A stretch of 64,000 nt of DNA from Caldilineaceae bacterium (GCA_022823185.1 JAJDXQ010000045.1:1-64000); one strand, 5' to 3'. Shown: positions 1 to 8,292, counted from the first letter of the stretch. The notes: generated by a model from the sequence alone, not told the origin. Numbers and translations are program-made.

Positions 1-466
1 GGCTGTACCGGTTCTCCTCTTCGGAGATGGCGGCGGAGGTGTTGAGGATGTTGAGGTCGCCATGTCCGCCGGCCATGGCCGCGGCTGCGGCGCGGTCCTC
101 TTCGGCGCGGATTTCTTCCATCTCTTCGTCGGCGAGCTTGGAGTAGGCGCGCAGCTCTGTGGCGCCGTTGCAGATTGCGTTGTAGGCGGAGGGACTGAGA
201 TGGCCTGAACGCACTGCGGTCATGCCTTCGGTGAGGAGCTCGATGATCTCTTTGAAGGGTTCGGGGACGCGCCGGTCGATCCGGGAGGCGGTGGCGGAGC
301 TGCCGCGGTTGACGCGCCAGACGCGCAGTTTGTCGGCGGGGCCGTGGGCGACGCAGTAGCCGTCCAGGTCGCGGTGCCCTTCTGCCTGACAGGGGGAGCC
401 GTCTTTGCGGACGCCCTTGCAGAGGGGTTGCGTGATGGTGTGCGAGGACGCGCGGGGATGTCTCAT
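1..466 (-). CDS. Small Cys/His-cluster protein, C-terminus cut by window edge
   Basis: The ATG lies at 464-466 and about 155 codons are visible; the gene continues past base 1. The N-terminal part carries C16, C26, C38 and H41 in the pattern C-x9-C-x11-C-x2-HG (segments CKGVRKDGSPC and YCVAHGP), a likely single zinc-binding knuckle of a type seen in many short uncharacterised bacterial and phage proteins. The rest is helical and strongly charged (for example LADEEMEEIRAEED), with Ala-rich stretches. No catalytic motif is visible. The nearest upstream gene on this strand ends at 941, so it is probably transcribed separately. The Cys/His pattern is seen directly; zinc binding is inferred; the function is unknown. 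Confidence 0.7.
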   Translation of the reverse strand, partial: MRHPRASSHTITQPLCKGVRKDGSPCQAEGHRDLDGYCVAHGPADKLRVWRVNRGSSATASRIDRRVPEPFKEIIELLTEGMTAVRSGHLSPSAYNAICNGATELRAYSKLADEEMEEIRAEEDRAAAAAMAGGHGDLNILNTSAAISEEENRYS

Positions 467-647
467 GGTGTGATGTGTCCTTGTTGCGGGATGCTGCCCA
501 ACGGCCGGCCGGTTGGCTGGCGCGGGCGGGGCGATTGGTTGGGGTCGGGGAACCTATACAGACGCGAGGAATGTATGAACCATGCAGAACAAGTGTACTC
601 GACTGGCTGCACGATGTCAAGGGGCAATTCGGGACGGACGGGGACTT

Positions 648-671
648 TTGTCTGGACGGGGATTTGGGGGG
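648..671 (+). repeat. Dispersed intergenic repeat, module A, copy 1
   Basis: It begins TTGTCTGGACGG and runs into GATT and a G-run. The same 12-base core is found at 4550 and 10567, each time in an intergenic stretch, in the same orientation and followed by G-rich sequence. Confidence 0.65.
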
Positions 672-700
672 ATTAAGGGGATTAGGGGGATTAGGGGGAT
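665..700 (+). repeat. Tandem GGGG(G)ATTA tract, G-quadruplex-prone
   Basis: Four or five G-runs of four to six bases are separated by ATTA or ATTAA, giving about four imperfect 8-10 base units. Closely spaced G-runs with 4-5 base loops fit the usual definition of a G-quadruplex motif. It is on the + strand in an intergenic gap. The tract is seen directly; the quadruplex is inferred. Confidence 0.6.
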
Positions 701-770
701 GAGGGAAACGGCAACGGCGAACGGCAACGGCGTGGCTTGGTGAATGGGGGGCGTTGCGGGCAGTGTCCAC

Positions 771-810
771 CCGCACAAGTGAGGGCCGAAGGCCCGACCG
801 CACAACTGCA
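771..810. repeat. Dispersed intergenic repeat, module B (hairpin), copy 1
   Basis: CCGCACAAG is followed by the self-complementary GGGCCGAAGGCCC (783-795), then GACCGCACA and CTGCA. Module B at 10743-10785 has the same flanks but a different stem, AGCCGCTTGCGGCT. The flanks are conserved and the stem changes in a compensating way, which suggests that the hairpin itself matters. Confidence 0.6.
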
Positions 811-940
811 GGGGAGGGGAACTCGGGGCCAAGGGTTAGTGATGAATCGCTTCACGGAGGACAGACTTGGATCGTGTTACGCGATCTTGGTTGTTGTCCA
901 AGAGGGAAACGTTATGGGAGGGGGCCGTGGGAGGAGAGGT

Positions 941-1816
941 CTAGCCTTTGAGGCCGCTGATGGCGATGCCCTGGATGAAGTAGCGTTGGGCGACGAAGAA
1001 GACGAAGATAACGGGTACGATCATCATGGTGGAGGCGGCCATGAGGAGGTCCCAGCGTGTGCGGCCGGCGAAGGCGGTGCGGAACATGGCGAGGCCGAGG
1101 GCGACGGTGAACTTGTTGGGGTCCTTGGCGAGGTAGAGGAGAGGGCCCATGAAGTCGTTCCAGGTGCCGATGAAGGTGAATATTGCGATGGTGGCAAGGG
1201 CGGGCTTGGCGAGAGGGAGCATGATACGCCAGTAGATGATGATTTCGCTGGCGCCGTCGATGTAGGCGGCATCGGCGAGCTCGGAGGGGAGGGTGCGGAA
1301 GAACTGACGCAGGAGGAAGATGTTGAAGGCGCCGCCGCCGAAGAAGAAGGGAACGGTGAGGGGCAGGATGGTGTTCACCCAGCCAATGCGGCTGAAGATA
1401 ACGAACTGGGGAATCATGGTGACGATGCCGGGCAGCATGACGGTGGCGAGCAGGATGGCGAACCAGACGTTGCGGCCGGGGAAGTCGATGCGGGCGAAGC
1501 CGTAGGCGCAGAAGGAGGCAGAGACCAGGACTGCGATTTCGTTCAGCAGCAGAATGACCAGGGTATTGCGAACATAGAGGGCAAAGGGCCTGGTTGTCCA
1601 GGCGTCTATGTAGTTGCTAAATTGAATGGGGTCGGGAATCCAGTCGGGGGGGTAGCGAAAGATGGCGAGCTCGGTTTTGAGGGAGCTTGACAGCAGCCAG
1701 AGGAAGGGGAGGAACATGACGCAGGCGCCGGCGAGCAGGACGGTCCAGACGAAGATCCTCCAGAAGCGGTCGTTATCCAGGAGCTGGGATGCGGTGGCAC
1801 GTGTTGGCGCGTTCAT
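941..1816 (-). CDS. Sugar ABC transporter permease (MalG type), operon I
   Basis: This 291-residue inner-membrane protein of the binding-protein-dependent (CUT1) importer family has six predicted membrane segments. The first is near residues 21-45, after a short cytoplasmic N-terminus. The EAA loop that contacts the ATPase is visible as ADAAYIDGASEIIIYWRI followed by MLPLAKPAL. It is the last gene of an operon on the minus strand: binding protein (2964-4367), MalF-type permease (1895-2818), then this gene 78 bases on. No ATPase gene follows; CUT1 systems often share a single MsmK/UgpC-type ATPase encoded elsewhere. The substrate cannot be told from the sequence; a sugar or polyol is most likely. 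Confidence 0.92.
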   Translation of the reverse strand: MNAPTRATASQLLDNDRFWRIFVWTVLLAGACVMFLPFLWLLSSSLKTELAIFRYPPDWIPDPIQFSNYIDAWTTRPFALYVRNTLVILLLNEIAVLVSASFCAYGFARIDFPGRNVWFAILLATVMLPGIVTMIPQFVIFSRIGWVNTILPLTVPFFFGGGAFNIFLLRQFFRTLPSELADAAYIDGASEIIIYWRIMLPLAKPALATIAIFTFIGTWNDFMGPLLYLAKDPNKFTVALGLAMFRTAFAGRTRWDLLMAASTMMIVPVIFVFFVAQRYFIQGIAISGLKG

Positions 1817-1894
1817 CGGCGTTCAATCGCTTTTCGCGCGGGTCGCGGCTGGGTGACGGAGCGGGTGGCGGCGACGGCAAGCGACATCGGCCGG

Positions 1895-2818
1895 CTAGCT
1901 GCCGACGTCTTCGTAGTAGACATAGCGGCCAACATATTTGAAGACGATCAGGGTGAGCGCAAAGATGAGGAAGAAGAGAACCCACGCCAGCAGGGAGGCG
2001 TAGCCCATATCGAAATATTGCAGACCGTTGCGGTAGATATAGAGGACGTAAAACAGGGTAGCGTGCTGCGGGCCGCCTCCGGTGATCAGGAAGCCGGCGG
2101 TGAAGATTTGGAAGGAGCCGATGATGCCGATGATCAGGTTGAAGAAGATGACGGGGGACATGAGGGGGATGGTCACGTTGATGAGGCTGGCCCAGCGGCC
2201 GGCGCCGTCGATTTCGGCAGCTTCGTAGAGCGAGCGGGGGATGCCCTGGAGGCCGGCGAGGTAGATCACCATGGTGGCGCCGAGAGCCCAGAGGCTCATG
2301 AGGATGATGGCGGGCATAGCCCATTCGGGCTCCTGCAGCCAAGCGATTTTGGGGAGGCCGATCGAATCCAAAAGGGCGTTGAGGAGACCGAACTCGGTAT
2401 TGAGAATGAAGCTCCACAGGACAGCGTTGGCGACTGCAGGGACGATGCTGGGCAGGTAGTAGATGGTGCGGAAGAGGGCGATGCTGCGGGTTTTGAAGTT
2501 CATGAGGAGGGCGAGGAAGAAGCTCAACACCAGGCCGACGGGCACGGAGACGAGAGAGAAGTAGGCGGTCACTTTCAGCGACTGGTAGAAGAGGTCGTCG
2601 TTGAACATCTTGGTGAAGTTGCCCAGGCCGATGAAGTAAGGAGGACGGATCATGTTCCAGTCGAACATGGTCAGCCAGGCGGCGACGAGGGCGGGGCCGA
2701 CAAAGAAGAGGAAGAAGCCGAGAATGAAGGGGGAGATGAAGAGATAGCCTGTGAGGGCGCGGCGCGCGCGGCGGGTGCGGGGCCAGGGCAGTCTGGTTCT
2801 GTGCGCTTGTACAGCCAT
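1895..2818 (-). CDS. Sugar ABC transporter permease (MalF type), operon I
   Basis: This 307-residue inner-membrane permease starts with a basic N-terminus (RTRLPWPRTRRARRA) and a first membrane segment near residues 22-42 (GYLFISPFILGFF). The EAA loop is YEAAEIDGAGRWASLINV then TIPLMSPV, the usual MalF-type signature. It should pair with the MalG-type protein encoded just downstream to form the channel. It is separated from the upstream binding-protein gene by 145 bases that hold a strong hairpin (2837-2880). The family assignment is firm; the transported sugar is not known. Confidence 0.92.
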   Translation of the reverse strand: MAVQAHRTRLPWPRTRRARRALTGYLFISPFILGFFLFFVGPALVAAWLTMFDWNMIRPPYFIGLGNFTKMFNDDLFYQSLKVTAYFSLVSVPVGLVLSFFLALLMNFKTRSIALFRTIYYLPSIVPAVANAVLWSFILNTEFGLLNALLDSIGLPKIAWLQEPEWAMPAIILMSLWALGATMVIYLAGLQGIPRSLYEAAEIDGAGRWASLINVTIPLMSPVIFFNLIIGIIGSFQIFTAGFLITGGGPQHATLFYVLYIYRNGLQYFDMGYASLLAWVLFFLIFALTLIVFKYVGRYVYYEDVGS

Positions 2819-2836
2819 AGCGACTCTCTTGGAAGT

Positions 2837-2880
2837 TGGCTGCAGGCGCCCTTGGGAGCAAGTTGCGGCGCCTGCAGCCA
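2837..2880 (-). promoter_or_regulatory. Hairpin between binding-protein and permease genes, operon I
   Basis: A perfect 14-base stem (TGGCTGCAGGCGCC at 2837-2850 pairing with 2867-2880) closes a 16-base loop. It has no U-tract on the minus strand, so it is not a standard terminator. It sits in the gap between the binding-protein stop and the first permease start, where similar hairpins are known in other ABC operons to protect the upstream message or weaken read-through. Three other importer operons in this window have a hairpin at the same place. Confidence 0.7.
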
Positions 2881-2963
2881 GCCGAATTGCAAATGGGAAT
2901 CGGTCAGGGGAGCGTGCCCTCCCGGCCCGTCATTGACCCCGGATGGCGCTGGGGCGGGGCGGA

Positions 2964-4367
2964 CTAGGATGTTGGGCGCGCCTGCTCAGTCTCCATGATC
3001 TGGTTGGCTTCGGCTACGGCGGCCGGCAGCGCGTCTTCGGCCCGCACTTCGCCGTTGAATATCTGGCTGAAGACGGGGTTCAGGGCGGTTTCGGCGGCCC
3101 TGACATAGCCGACGGGCATGGTGAGGTAGTGGCCGTAGTTGGGCGCGTATTCGGTGACGATCAGTTCATAGCCGGGCGGATGCTCGGGGAGCACACACCA
3201 GTCGGCGATGGAGTCGTCAGTCATGAGGGCGTTCTGGCTGGGGAGCCAGAGGCCGGAGCGGCAGTAGCGTTCCTGGTACCAGGGGGAGGAGAGGAAGCGG
3301 ATCAGCTCCCAGGCTTCGTCGGGGTTTTCGGCGTCTTTGACGACGGTGACGAGGTGGGCCTGCATGTCGGTGCCGGGGCGCTGCATCGCGGGCAGCACAG
3401 CAGTGCCGATGCCGCCTTCGATCTGCCAGCTCCAGGAAAGGGCCCAGGAGCCGTCCACCTGGAGGGCGACTTTCTTGGTTTCGAGGAGCTGTGTGCCTCC
3501 CATGCCGAGCGCTTCCAGGGCCTCGGTGCGCGGCATCACGCCGTGGGCGAGGCGGAGGTCGGCGATGTTCTGCAGGGCCTGCATGGCTTCGGGGCTGTCG
3601 AGAACGATTCTTTCGGATTCGGCGTCGATCCAATCTGAGCCGTTTGACTGGACGGCGGCGTGAAGTGGGATCCACCAGGTCGGCCAGTTGACGCCCCAGC
3701 GTTCCATGTTGTCGGGATCGAAGTCGGTGTCACCGGGGTGATTGCCGTTGACGTCGACGGTCAGCTCGGTGGCGATAGCGAGGAAGTCGTCCCAGCCCCA
3801 GGCCTCTTCGGGGTCATTGCTGGGGGGTTCTACGCCGAGCTCCTCGAAGAGGGAGACGTTGTAGTAGAAGTGGGGCGCGACCCAGCAGGAGCCGATGCCG
3901 TAGCTTTCTCCCTGGTAGACCTGGCGGTCATTTTCCTGGGGTTGGATCCAGTAGTCGGGGGCGGAAAATTCAGGATCGGCTTCGATGTAGGAGGTAATGG
4001 GGAGGAGGAGTCCCAGGTGGGCAAAGGTGCGGTAGACATCGCTCTCGATGCGGGAGGTGTCGGGCGGAGTGCCGGCCACAACCAGCGCCATGAGTTGCTC
4101 GAGTCGAGATGTGCCTTCGGCCTGTTGCACGAGAACCCACTCGATGTCGGGGTTTTCATCGTGGAAGAGCTCCTGCTCTTCAGGGATGAGATCGGGGCTG
4201 CCGGGCATTCCGAGGAACTCGATTTGAATTCGTTCGGCGGCCGGTTGTTCTTCGCTCATTTCTTCTGACCCCGCCGGCGCTGCCGGCTGACATGCGGCCA
4301 GTGCAGCGGTTCCCACGGCGGCGCCAGAGAGGTGAAGGAATCGACGTCTGCTCAGTTGCTGAATCAT
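2964..4367 (-). CDS. Extracellular sugar-binding lipoprotein, operon I
   Basis: This 467-residue solute-binding protein of the SBP_bac_1 type delivers substrate to the two permeases downstream. The N-terminus has a twin-arginine motif (SRRRFLHLSG, residues 6-15), a hydrophobic stretch and a lipobox ending at Cys26 (ALAAC), so it is probably exported folded by Tat and lipid-anchored outside the membrane. An acidic, Pro/Ala-rich linker follows, then the mature domain from about residue 47. The ATG at 4367 is preceded by AAGGAGG at a good distance. It is first gene of the operon, with a possible promoter at 4445-4474. The ligand is unknown. Confidence 0.92.
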   Translation of the reverse strand: MIQQLSRRRFLHLSGAAVGTAALAACQPAAPAGSEEMSEEQPAAERIQIEFLGMPGSPDLIPEEQELFHDENPDIEWVLVQQAEGTSRLEQLMALVVAGTPPDTSRIESDVYRTFAHLGLLLPITSYIEADPEFSAPDYWIQPQENDRQVYQGESYGIGSCWVAPHFYYNVSLFEELGVEPPSNDPEEAWGWDDFLAIATELTVDVNGNHPGDTDFDPDNMERWGVNWPTWWIPLHAAVQSNGSDWIDAESERIVLDSPEAMQALQNIADLRLAHGVMPRTEALEALGMGGTQLLETKKVALQVDGSWALSWSWQIEGGIGTAVLPAMQRPGTDMQAHLVTVVKDAENPDEAWELIRFLSSPWYQERYCRSGLWLPSQNALMTDDSIADWCVLPEHPPGYELIVTEYAPNYGHYLTMPVGYVRAAETALNPVFSQIFNGEVRAEDALPAAVAEANQIMETEQARPTS

Positions 4368-4444
4368 GTACTACCTCCTTGAAGTCTAAGATACTGAGTT
4401 GACTGTAAATGGAGTTTTGCGGCTAAGGGCGGAGGTACGCAGAG

Positions 4445-4474
4445 ATTATACAACATGCTGAAAGGGGCATACAA
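4445..4474 (-). promoter_or_regulatory. Possible promoter of sugar operon I
   Basis: On the minus strand a perfect TATAAT (4445-4450) lies 18 bases after TTGTAT (4469-4474, only three of six matches to the -35 consensus). It is about 70 bases upstream of the binding-protein start. The strong -10 and weak -35 suggest help from an activator, but that is inference. Confidence 0.45.
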
Positions 4475-4549
4475 GGGACGCGAAAATCTCGGGGGCAGCG
4501 GGGGCGGCAGGGGTTAGGGGATAGCGCCAGGAGCGAGGTGTGCGGGCTG

Positions 4550-4617
4550 TTGTCTGGACGGAGATTCTGGGGAATTGGGGGATGGGATTTGATTTGTGGA
4601 CGGGGGACGGGAGGGGC
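4550..4617 (+). repeat. Dispersed intergenic repeat, module A, copy 2
   Basis: It begins TTGTCTGGACGG and shares a second block, TGGGGGATGGG then TGATTTGTGG, with copy 3 at 10567; copy 2 has an extra 7 bases between the blocks. It is followed by G-runs. No module B hairpin accompanies this copy. Confidence 0.65.
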
Positions 4618-4730
4618 AGGGTGGGCGCTCTCAGTTTGCCAAAGGGCTTCTGCGCCTTTAGGATGGGTTTTTGCGCTGCAGGCAGGGGCGCAGCAGGGAG
4701 CAGGGAAGAGACACGAGGCGAGGGGCACGG

Positions 4731-5885
4731 ATGATAACTGGGGAAGAGAGAGGCGGTGAAAGGGAGAAAGGCCAGGCAGCCGCCTTTCCTGCGCCGGTTG
4801 AATCCACCGGAGCAGACCGTTGGGGGCGGCAGCGCGTCCCCGTGTTGCTGGCCGGGCTGGGCGCGATGGCCGGCGTCGGCGCGGCGCTGGGGGGCTATGC
4901 TCTATTGTATGAGCCCTTTAATGTGCAAACGGAACGAATCGTTCTGCGGCTGTTGAGAGAGCGGCCGGGCATTCCGCGCGAGGGCTTGAACATTCTCCAT
5001 CTTTCAGACACGCACTTTCGCGGGGCGGACAGAAGGGAGCACGCGAAGATCGCGCAGGTTCGCCGCGCGACTGCCGGGGAACGGATCGATCTTCTGATCC
5101 ATACGGGCGATTTTCTGCACGATGACCGCGGGCTGGAGAATGTGCTGGCGCTAGTCGACAGCCTACCGAAACCCCGGCTTGGCGCATTTGCCGTCACCGG
5201 CAACCATGATTACCTGTTCTACAGTATGAAGCGGGCGCCTCTGCATACATGGCGCGTCTTCCGGGCTCGGGAGGAGGGCGTGGGGACAGGCATCAGGGGG
5301 AGACCCCGGGAAGGTGTGGATGATTCGGGCATGGCGCGCGTGCGCCGCCTTCTTCGCTTTGGGCGCTACCTGCTTCAGAATCGCATGGACGGAGAACCTG
5401 TGGGGACAAACGACATAGCCGGCCTGCGCCGTGCGTTAGAGGAGCAGGGCATACAGTTCCTGGACAACAGGGCGGTCCGCCTGGGGGGTACGGACGTGTA
5501 CCTGGTCGGAGTTGAGGACTGGCTGGAAGGGAGGCCGGACCTGCAGAAGGGGTTTGCAGGCGTTCCGCGCGGCGCGCCTACGGTCCTGTTATCGCACAAC
5601 CCGGACATTATCGAGTCGGAGGCGGCTGGCCGCGCCGACCTGATTCTTTGCGGCCATACGCATGGCGGGCAGGTCGTTCTGCCGCTAATCGGGCCGGCAT
5701 ATACGCATACGGACCAGCTGGCCCGCAGCGAAGCTTCGGGCTATACCCGGCGGGGGCATACTCACATTTATGTTCATCGCGGGCTGGGGGAAAGCATCCC
5801 TGTCCGATTCGGGGCTCCGCCTCACGTGACGTTTATCAGGCTGCTGCCGGCGCTTGACGGCGCCGACAAGTTCTGCGCTGGATGA
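4731..5885 (+). CDS. Membrane-anchored metallophosphoesterase (YkuE/LpxG-like)
   Basis: This 384-residue calcineurin-like phosphoesterase has one N-terminal membrane segment (about residues 36-60). The metal-binding motifs are in the usual order: LSDTHFRG (D93, H95), HTGDFLHD, VTGNHDY, LSHNPD and CGHTHGG (about residue 305). The fold binds two metal ions and hydrolyses phosphodiesters or pyrophosphates; membrane-linked relatives include YkuE and the lipid A pyrophosphatase LpxG. The ATG at 4731 was chosen because GAGGGG precedes it; a longer frame from 4671 would add 20 low-complexity residues. It converges on the RodZ-like gene, with only 24 bases between stops. The substrate is unknown; an envelope lipid is plausible. 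Confidence 0.85.
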   Translation: MITGEERGGEREKGQAAAFPAPVESTGADRWGRQRVPVLLAGLGAMAGVGAALGGYALLYEPFNVQTERIVLRLLRERPGIPREGLNILHLSDTHFRGADRREHAKIAQVRRATAGERIDLLIHTGDFLHDDRGLENVLALVDSLPKPRLGAFAVTGNHDYLFYSMKRAPLHTWRVFRAREEGVGTGIRGRPREGVDDSGMARVRRLLRFGRYLLQNRMDGEPVGTNDIAGLRRALEEQGIQFLDNRAVRLGGTDVYLVGVEDWLEGRPDLQKGFAGVPRGAPTVLLSHNPDIIESEAAGRADLILCGHTHGGQVVLPLIGPAYTHTDQLARSEASGYTRRGHTHIYVHRGLGESIPVRFGAPPHVTFIRLLPALDGADKFCAG

Positions 5886-5909
5886 GCGGTTCAGGGGGCC
5901 CTTCGCCGG

Positions 5910-7133
5910 TCAGTTCCGGACGTTGATCGTGACTTGGCAGGGGGTTGGGTAGTTGCTGCTCGTGTCGACGACGGTCAGTCTGATGGTATAGACACCGTTG
6001 GCAAGGCCCGCGCTGTTCAAGTGGCCGAGGATTCCGTTCTGGACGGGGGGACCTTTTGCGCCGCCGGAACCGGTCCTGTCGCTGCCATCGAACCAGGTAA
6101 AGCCCTGGCCGGCGTTGTTTCCGGGCGCGATCTCCAATTTATAGAAATCAAACTGTTCATGGGTAGCCCGGCCTGTGATGGGAATCTGGCCGCTGACGGT
6201 CTGATTGATGCCGGGCGAGGCGATGGCCAGGCGGGTGTCGGCGCAAGAGACCGGAACGATGGCCGGCGGCGCCGGTTCGGCGGGTTGTGGGGGCGGCTCT
6301 TCTTCCGGTGGCTCCTCAGTGGCGGTCGGGGTTGGGGTCGCGGTGGCGGTAGGCTCGGGCAGAGGGGTCTGGGTCTGTGTTGGCAGCGGCGTGCTGGTGG
6401 CGGTTGGCAAGGGGGTAGGGGTGGCCGTCGGCGAAGAGATGGCGACGGCAACGACCGGGACGGCGCCCGGAGCTTCCTCATCAGGACTGCCGCCGCCGTC
6501 TGAGCCGTCTGCCATCTGGTCTGTCTGGCCTTGACTCAGATCGAGAGTTGAAGAGACTCTTTCCTGAATTGATGAGAAGGCGCTGCCGATTTCGCCGCCC
6601 ATACTGCGGGCGCCCCAGACGAGCGCAAGAACGACCAGGACGATTAGGCCGGCTGCGACGACCGGGACGAGCCAGTCTCGGATGGACTCGAAGGATTCGG
6701 ATATGCGGGTGGAGAAAGAGGTATGTTCGAGGTCGACGTCCTGGGGGCGGTAGTCAACTGGGCGTACGGGCGGAAGCCTGACGCCTGTGCTGGTGCTGGC
6801 CAGCGTGCGGGACAGGCTGTTGTCGGCCATTGCCCGGCGACGGTCGATCATCTGGTTGGGATCGAGATTGAGGTAGTAGGCGTAGTTGCGGAGGAAGCCG
6901 CGGCCGACGACTTCGCCGGGGAGGAGATGCCATTCATCGGATTCGATGGCGGCCAGGTATTTTTGTCGAATGCGCGTGGCGGATTCGACTTCAGACAAGG
7001 GGATGCCGGCGCTTTCGCGCCGGTCGCGCAGAATGGCACCCAATGACTGGAGAGATGGGACACCGGGAACTTCGCCGGTTCCGCCTTCAGGAGATGCGGT
7101 TGGGGAGTCCAGATAGGCAGCATTTTCGCTCAT
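5910..7133 (-). CDS. RodZ-like membrane protein with N-terminal HTH
   Basis: This 407-residue protein has a RodZ-type HTH_25 domain at about residues 28-100 (LGAILRDRRESAGIPLSEVE), a cytoplasmic linker, and one membrane segment at about 154-175. An outside Thr/Pro-rich stretch (about 230-295, TPTPLPTATSTPLPTQ and similar) and a compact C-terminal domain with two Cys follow. RodZ links the MreB cytoskeleton to the elongation machinery; the N-terminal domain and single membrane segment support that role here. The Thr/Pro-rich wall-spanning linker is a habit of Chloroflexota surface proteins. A good promoter (7145-7173) ends so close to the ATG that the mRNA may be nearly leaderless. Confidence 0.8.
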   Translation of the reverse strand: MSENAAYLDSPTASPEGGTGEVPGVPSLQSLGAILRDRRESAGIPLSEVESATRIRQKYLAAIESDEWHLLPGEVVGRGFLRNYAYYLNLDPNQMIDRRRAMADNSLSRTLASTSTGVRLPPVRPVDYRPQDVDLEHTSFSTRISESFESIRDWLVPVVAAGLIVLVVLALVWGARSMGGEIGSAFSSIQERVSSTLDLSQGQTDQMADGSDGGGSPDEEAPGAVPVVAVAISSPTATPTPLPTATSTPLPTQTQTPLPEPTATATPTPTATEEPPEEEPPPQPAEPAPPAIVPVSCADTRLAIASPGINQTVSGQIPITGRATHEQFDFYKLEIAPGNNAGQGFTWFDGSDRTGSGGAKGPPVQNGILGHLNSAGLANGVYTIRLTVVDTSSNYPTPCQVTINVRN

Positions 7134-7144
7134 AACAAGTGTCT

Positions 7145-7173
7145 ATTGTACACAGGCGAATCTGTTCTCTCAA
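7145..7173 (-). promoter_or_regulatory. Sigma-70-type promoter of the RodZ-like gene
   Basis: On the minus strand, TTGAGA (7168-7173), a 17-base spacer and TACAAT (7145-7150). Transcription would begin near 7138, only about five bases before the ATG at 7133, and no ribosome-binding site fits in that space. Confidence 0.68.
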
Positions 7174-7347
7174 AATCCGGCGATTTCGCTCTGGCGGTCA
7201 TTTTGATGGAGTTTGCAGGCGAGAGACCTGATTGATCAGAAGAGCCGATGTAACCCGAAGTGTAGACGGGATCCGGTCGGGAGGCGTTGCAGCGGGGAGA
7301 ATGAGACCATTGTTGGGCCGTATGCTATCTGGATTTTGGGAATGGCA

Positions 7348-7375
7348 TTGACAACCCAATCCCAAAGGGTACAAT
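7348..7375 (+). promoter_or_regulatory. Sigma-70-type promoter of the amidase gene
   Basis: A perfect TTGACA (7348-7353), a 16-base spacer and TACAAT (7370-7375). The predicted leader to the ATG at 7495 is about 110 bases. Confidence 0.65.
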
Positions 7376-7494
7376 TTGGTCAGAACGAAAGGCGGCAGCG
7401 GGCAGCTCCTTATTGGGAGCGTGCGGACCAGGGATTTGCGCATGGTATTTCCTGCGGCGGCGGACTAGTTTCCTGAGTGGACAGATAGTGGACT

Positions 7495-8193
7495 ATGCGA
7501 ATTGCACTGATACGCAGGTTGCAGCGGGTGTTTCTGATACTCAGCGTCATTCTCTTTGCTGGCATCGTCTTCCTTGCTGCGAGGGGCGCAGCTTATTTTC
7601 TGCCCGGCTCGATTGACAGGGTGAATCTGATCACGCCGACACCGGAGCGGGAAACGGTGGCCCTTGTCAGCGGACACACCGGTTTTGACTCCGGCGCCAT
7701 CTGCGGGCCGAGCAACGCCCCTACTCTGCGGGAGGTAGAGGTTGTCGCCCGCGTTGCCGACCTGGCGCGCGAGGCGTTAGAGGAAGCTGGCCTGGAGGTC
7801 CTGTTTCTGGAGGAATATGACGAACGATTAACGAATCTGGATACGGATCTGCTTCTGAGCCTTCACGCGGACAGTTGCATTGCGGCGAGCGGCTTCAAGG
7901 CGGCCAGTCCTTTGAACAGCGCGATTCCAACAACGGAAAAGAGGCTGATTGCGTGCATCAATTCACATTATAGCGCGCACACGGGATTGGCGATTCACGC
8001 GAATTCGATCACACACGACATGACCTACTATCATGCGTTTCGCAAAGTGCTGCCGACGACGCCCACCGCGATCCTGGAGTTGGGTTTTCTGGGGGGCGAT
8101 GGCAAGCTGTTGACAGAGGAGCCGGAGCGGGTTGCGGCCGGCGTAACGGAAAGCGTCATGTGCTTTATGCGCGGTGAAGAGGCCAGCGACTAG
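7495..8193 (+). CDS. N-acetylmuramoyl-L-alanine amidase (Amidase_3)
   Basis: This 232-residue zinc amidase cleaves the bond between N-acetylmuramic acid and L-alanine in peptidoglycan. One N-terminal membrane segment or uncleaved signal (about residues 10-30) places the enzyme outside. The family's zinc ligands are visible as H61 in SGHTG, a Glu in LREVEV (about 80) and H124 in SLHAD; the catalytic Glu is in ILELGF (about 197). The catalytic domain is short and has no extra wall-binding domain. It is followed by a strong terminator at 8255-8289. It sits divergently from a RodZ-like gene, consistent with envelope growth or remodelling. Confidence 0.88.
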   Translation: MRIALIRRLQRVFLILSVILFAGIVFLAARGAAYFLPGSIDRVNLITPTPERETVALVSGHTGFDSGAICGPSNAPTLREVEVVARVADLAREALEEAGLEVLFLEEYDERLTNLDTDLLLSLHADSCIAASGFKAASPLNSAIPTTEKRLIACINSHYSAHTGLAIHANSITHDMTYYHAFRKVLPTTPTAILELGFLGGDGKLLTEEPERVAAGVTESVMCFMRGEEASD

Positions 8194-8254
8194 CGCTTGA
8201 AACGACGCGCCGAGCGGCCAGGGAAGCGATGCAGGCAGATTTTCAGGGATGGAG

Positions 8255-8289
8255 AGGCAGGGCGGCGGCGGGCTGCGCCCTGCCTTTTT
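8255..8289 (+). terminator. Intrinsic terminator after the amidase gene
   Basis: The stem AGGCAGGGCG (8255-8264) pairs with CGCCCTGCCT (8276-8285) over an 11-base loop and runs into TTTT. It lies between two convergent genes and may also slow transcription coming from oppF, whose stop is at 8293. Confidence 0.8.
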
Positions 8290-8292
8290 GGT

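Larger units (their letters stand above)
467..940. other. Intergenic region with G-rich two-part repeat
   Basis: This gap lies between the permease gene ending at 941 and the Cys/His protein gene. It holds copy 1 of the intergenic repeat: module A (648-671), a tandem GGGGATTA tract (665-700) and the hairpin module B (771-810). Open frames across it are low-complexity and look like the by-product of G-rich sequence. No tRNA or convincing promoter was found. Confidence 0.6.
4368..4730. other. Divergent intergenic region with repeat copy 2
   Basis: This gap separates sugar operon I (minus) from the metallophosphoesterase gene (plus). Near 4445-4474 there is a possible minus-strand promoter, and from about 4491 to 4522 a run of G-blocks, then repeat module A copy 2 (4550-4617). 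The upstream in-frame extension of the phosphoesterase frame into this gap (from 4671) is rich in Arg/Gly and looks non-coding. Confidence 0.55.
7134..7494. other. Divergent promoter region between RodZ-like and amidase genes
   Basis: This gap serves two divergent envelope genes and holds a consensus-like promoter for each (7145-7173 on minus, 7348-7375 on plus). No repeat or RNA gene is visible. The stretch 7200-7340 has no clear feature. Confidence 0.6.

Noticed and set aside
737..1690. 317-codon plus-strand open frame
   Set aside because: It runs through the repeat region and then antisense to the MalG-type permease; low-complexity Glu/Asp/Gly translation.
1853..2998. 381-codon plus-strand open frame with acidic repeats
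   Set aside because: It is antisense to a permease with clear membrane segments and an EAA loop; the acidic composition mirrors hydrophobic codons on the other strand.
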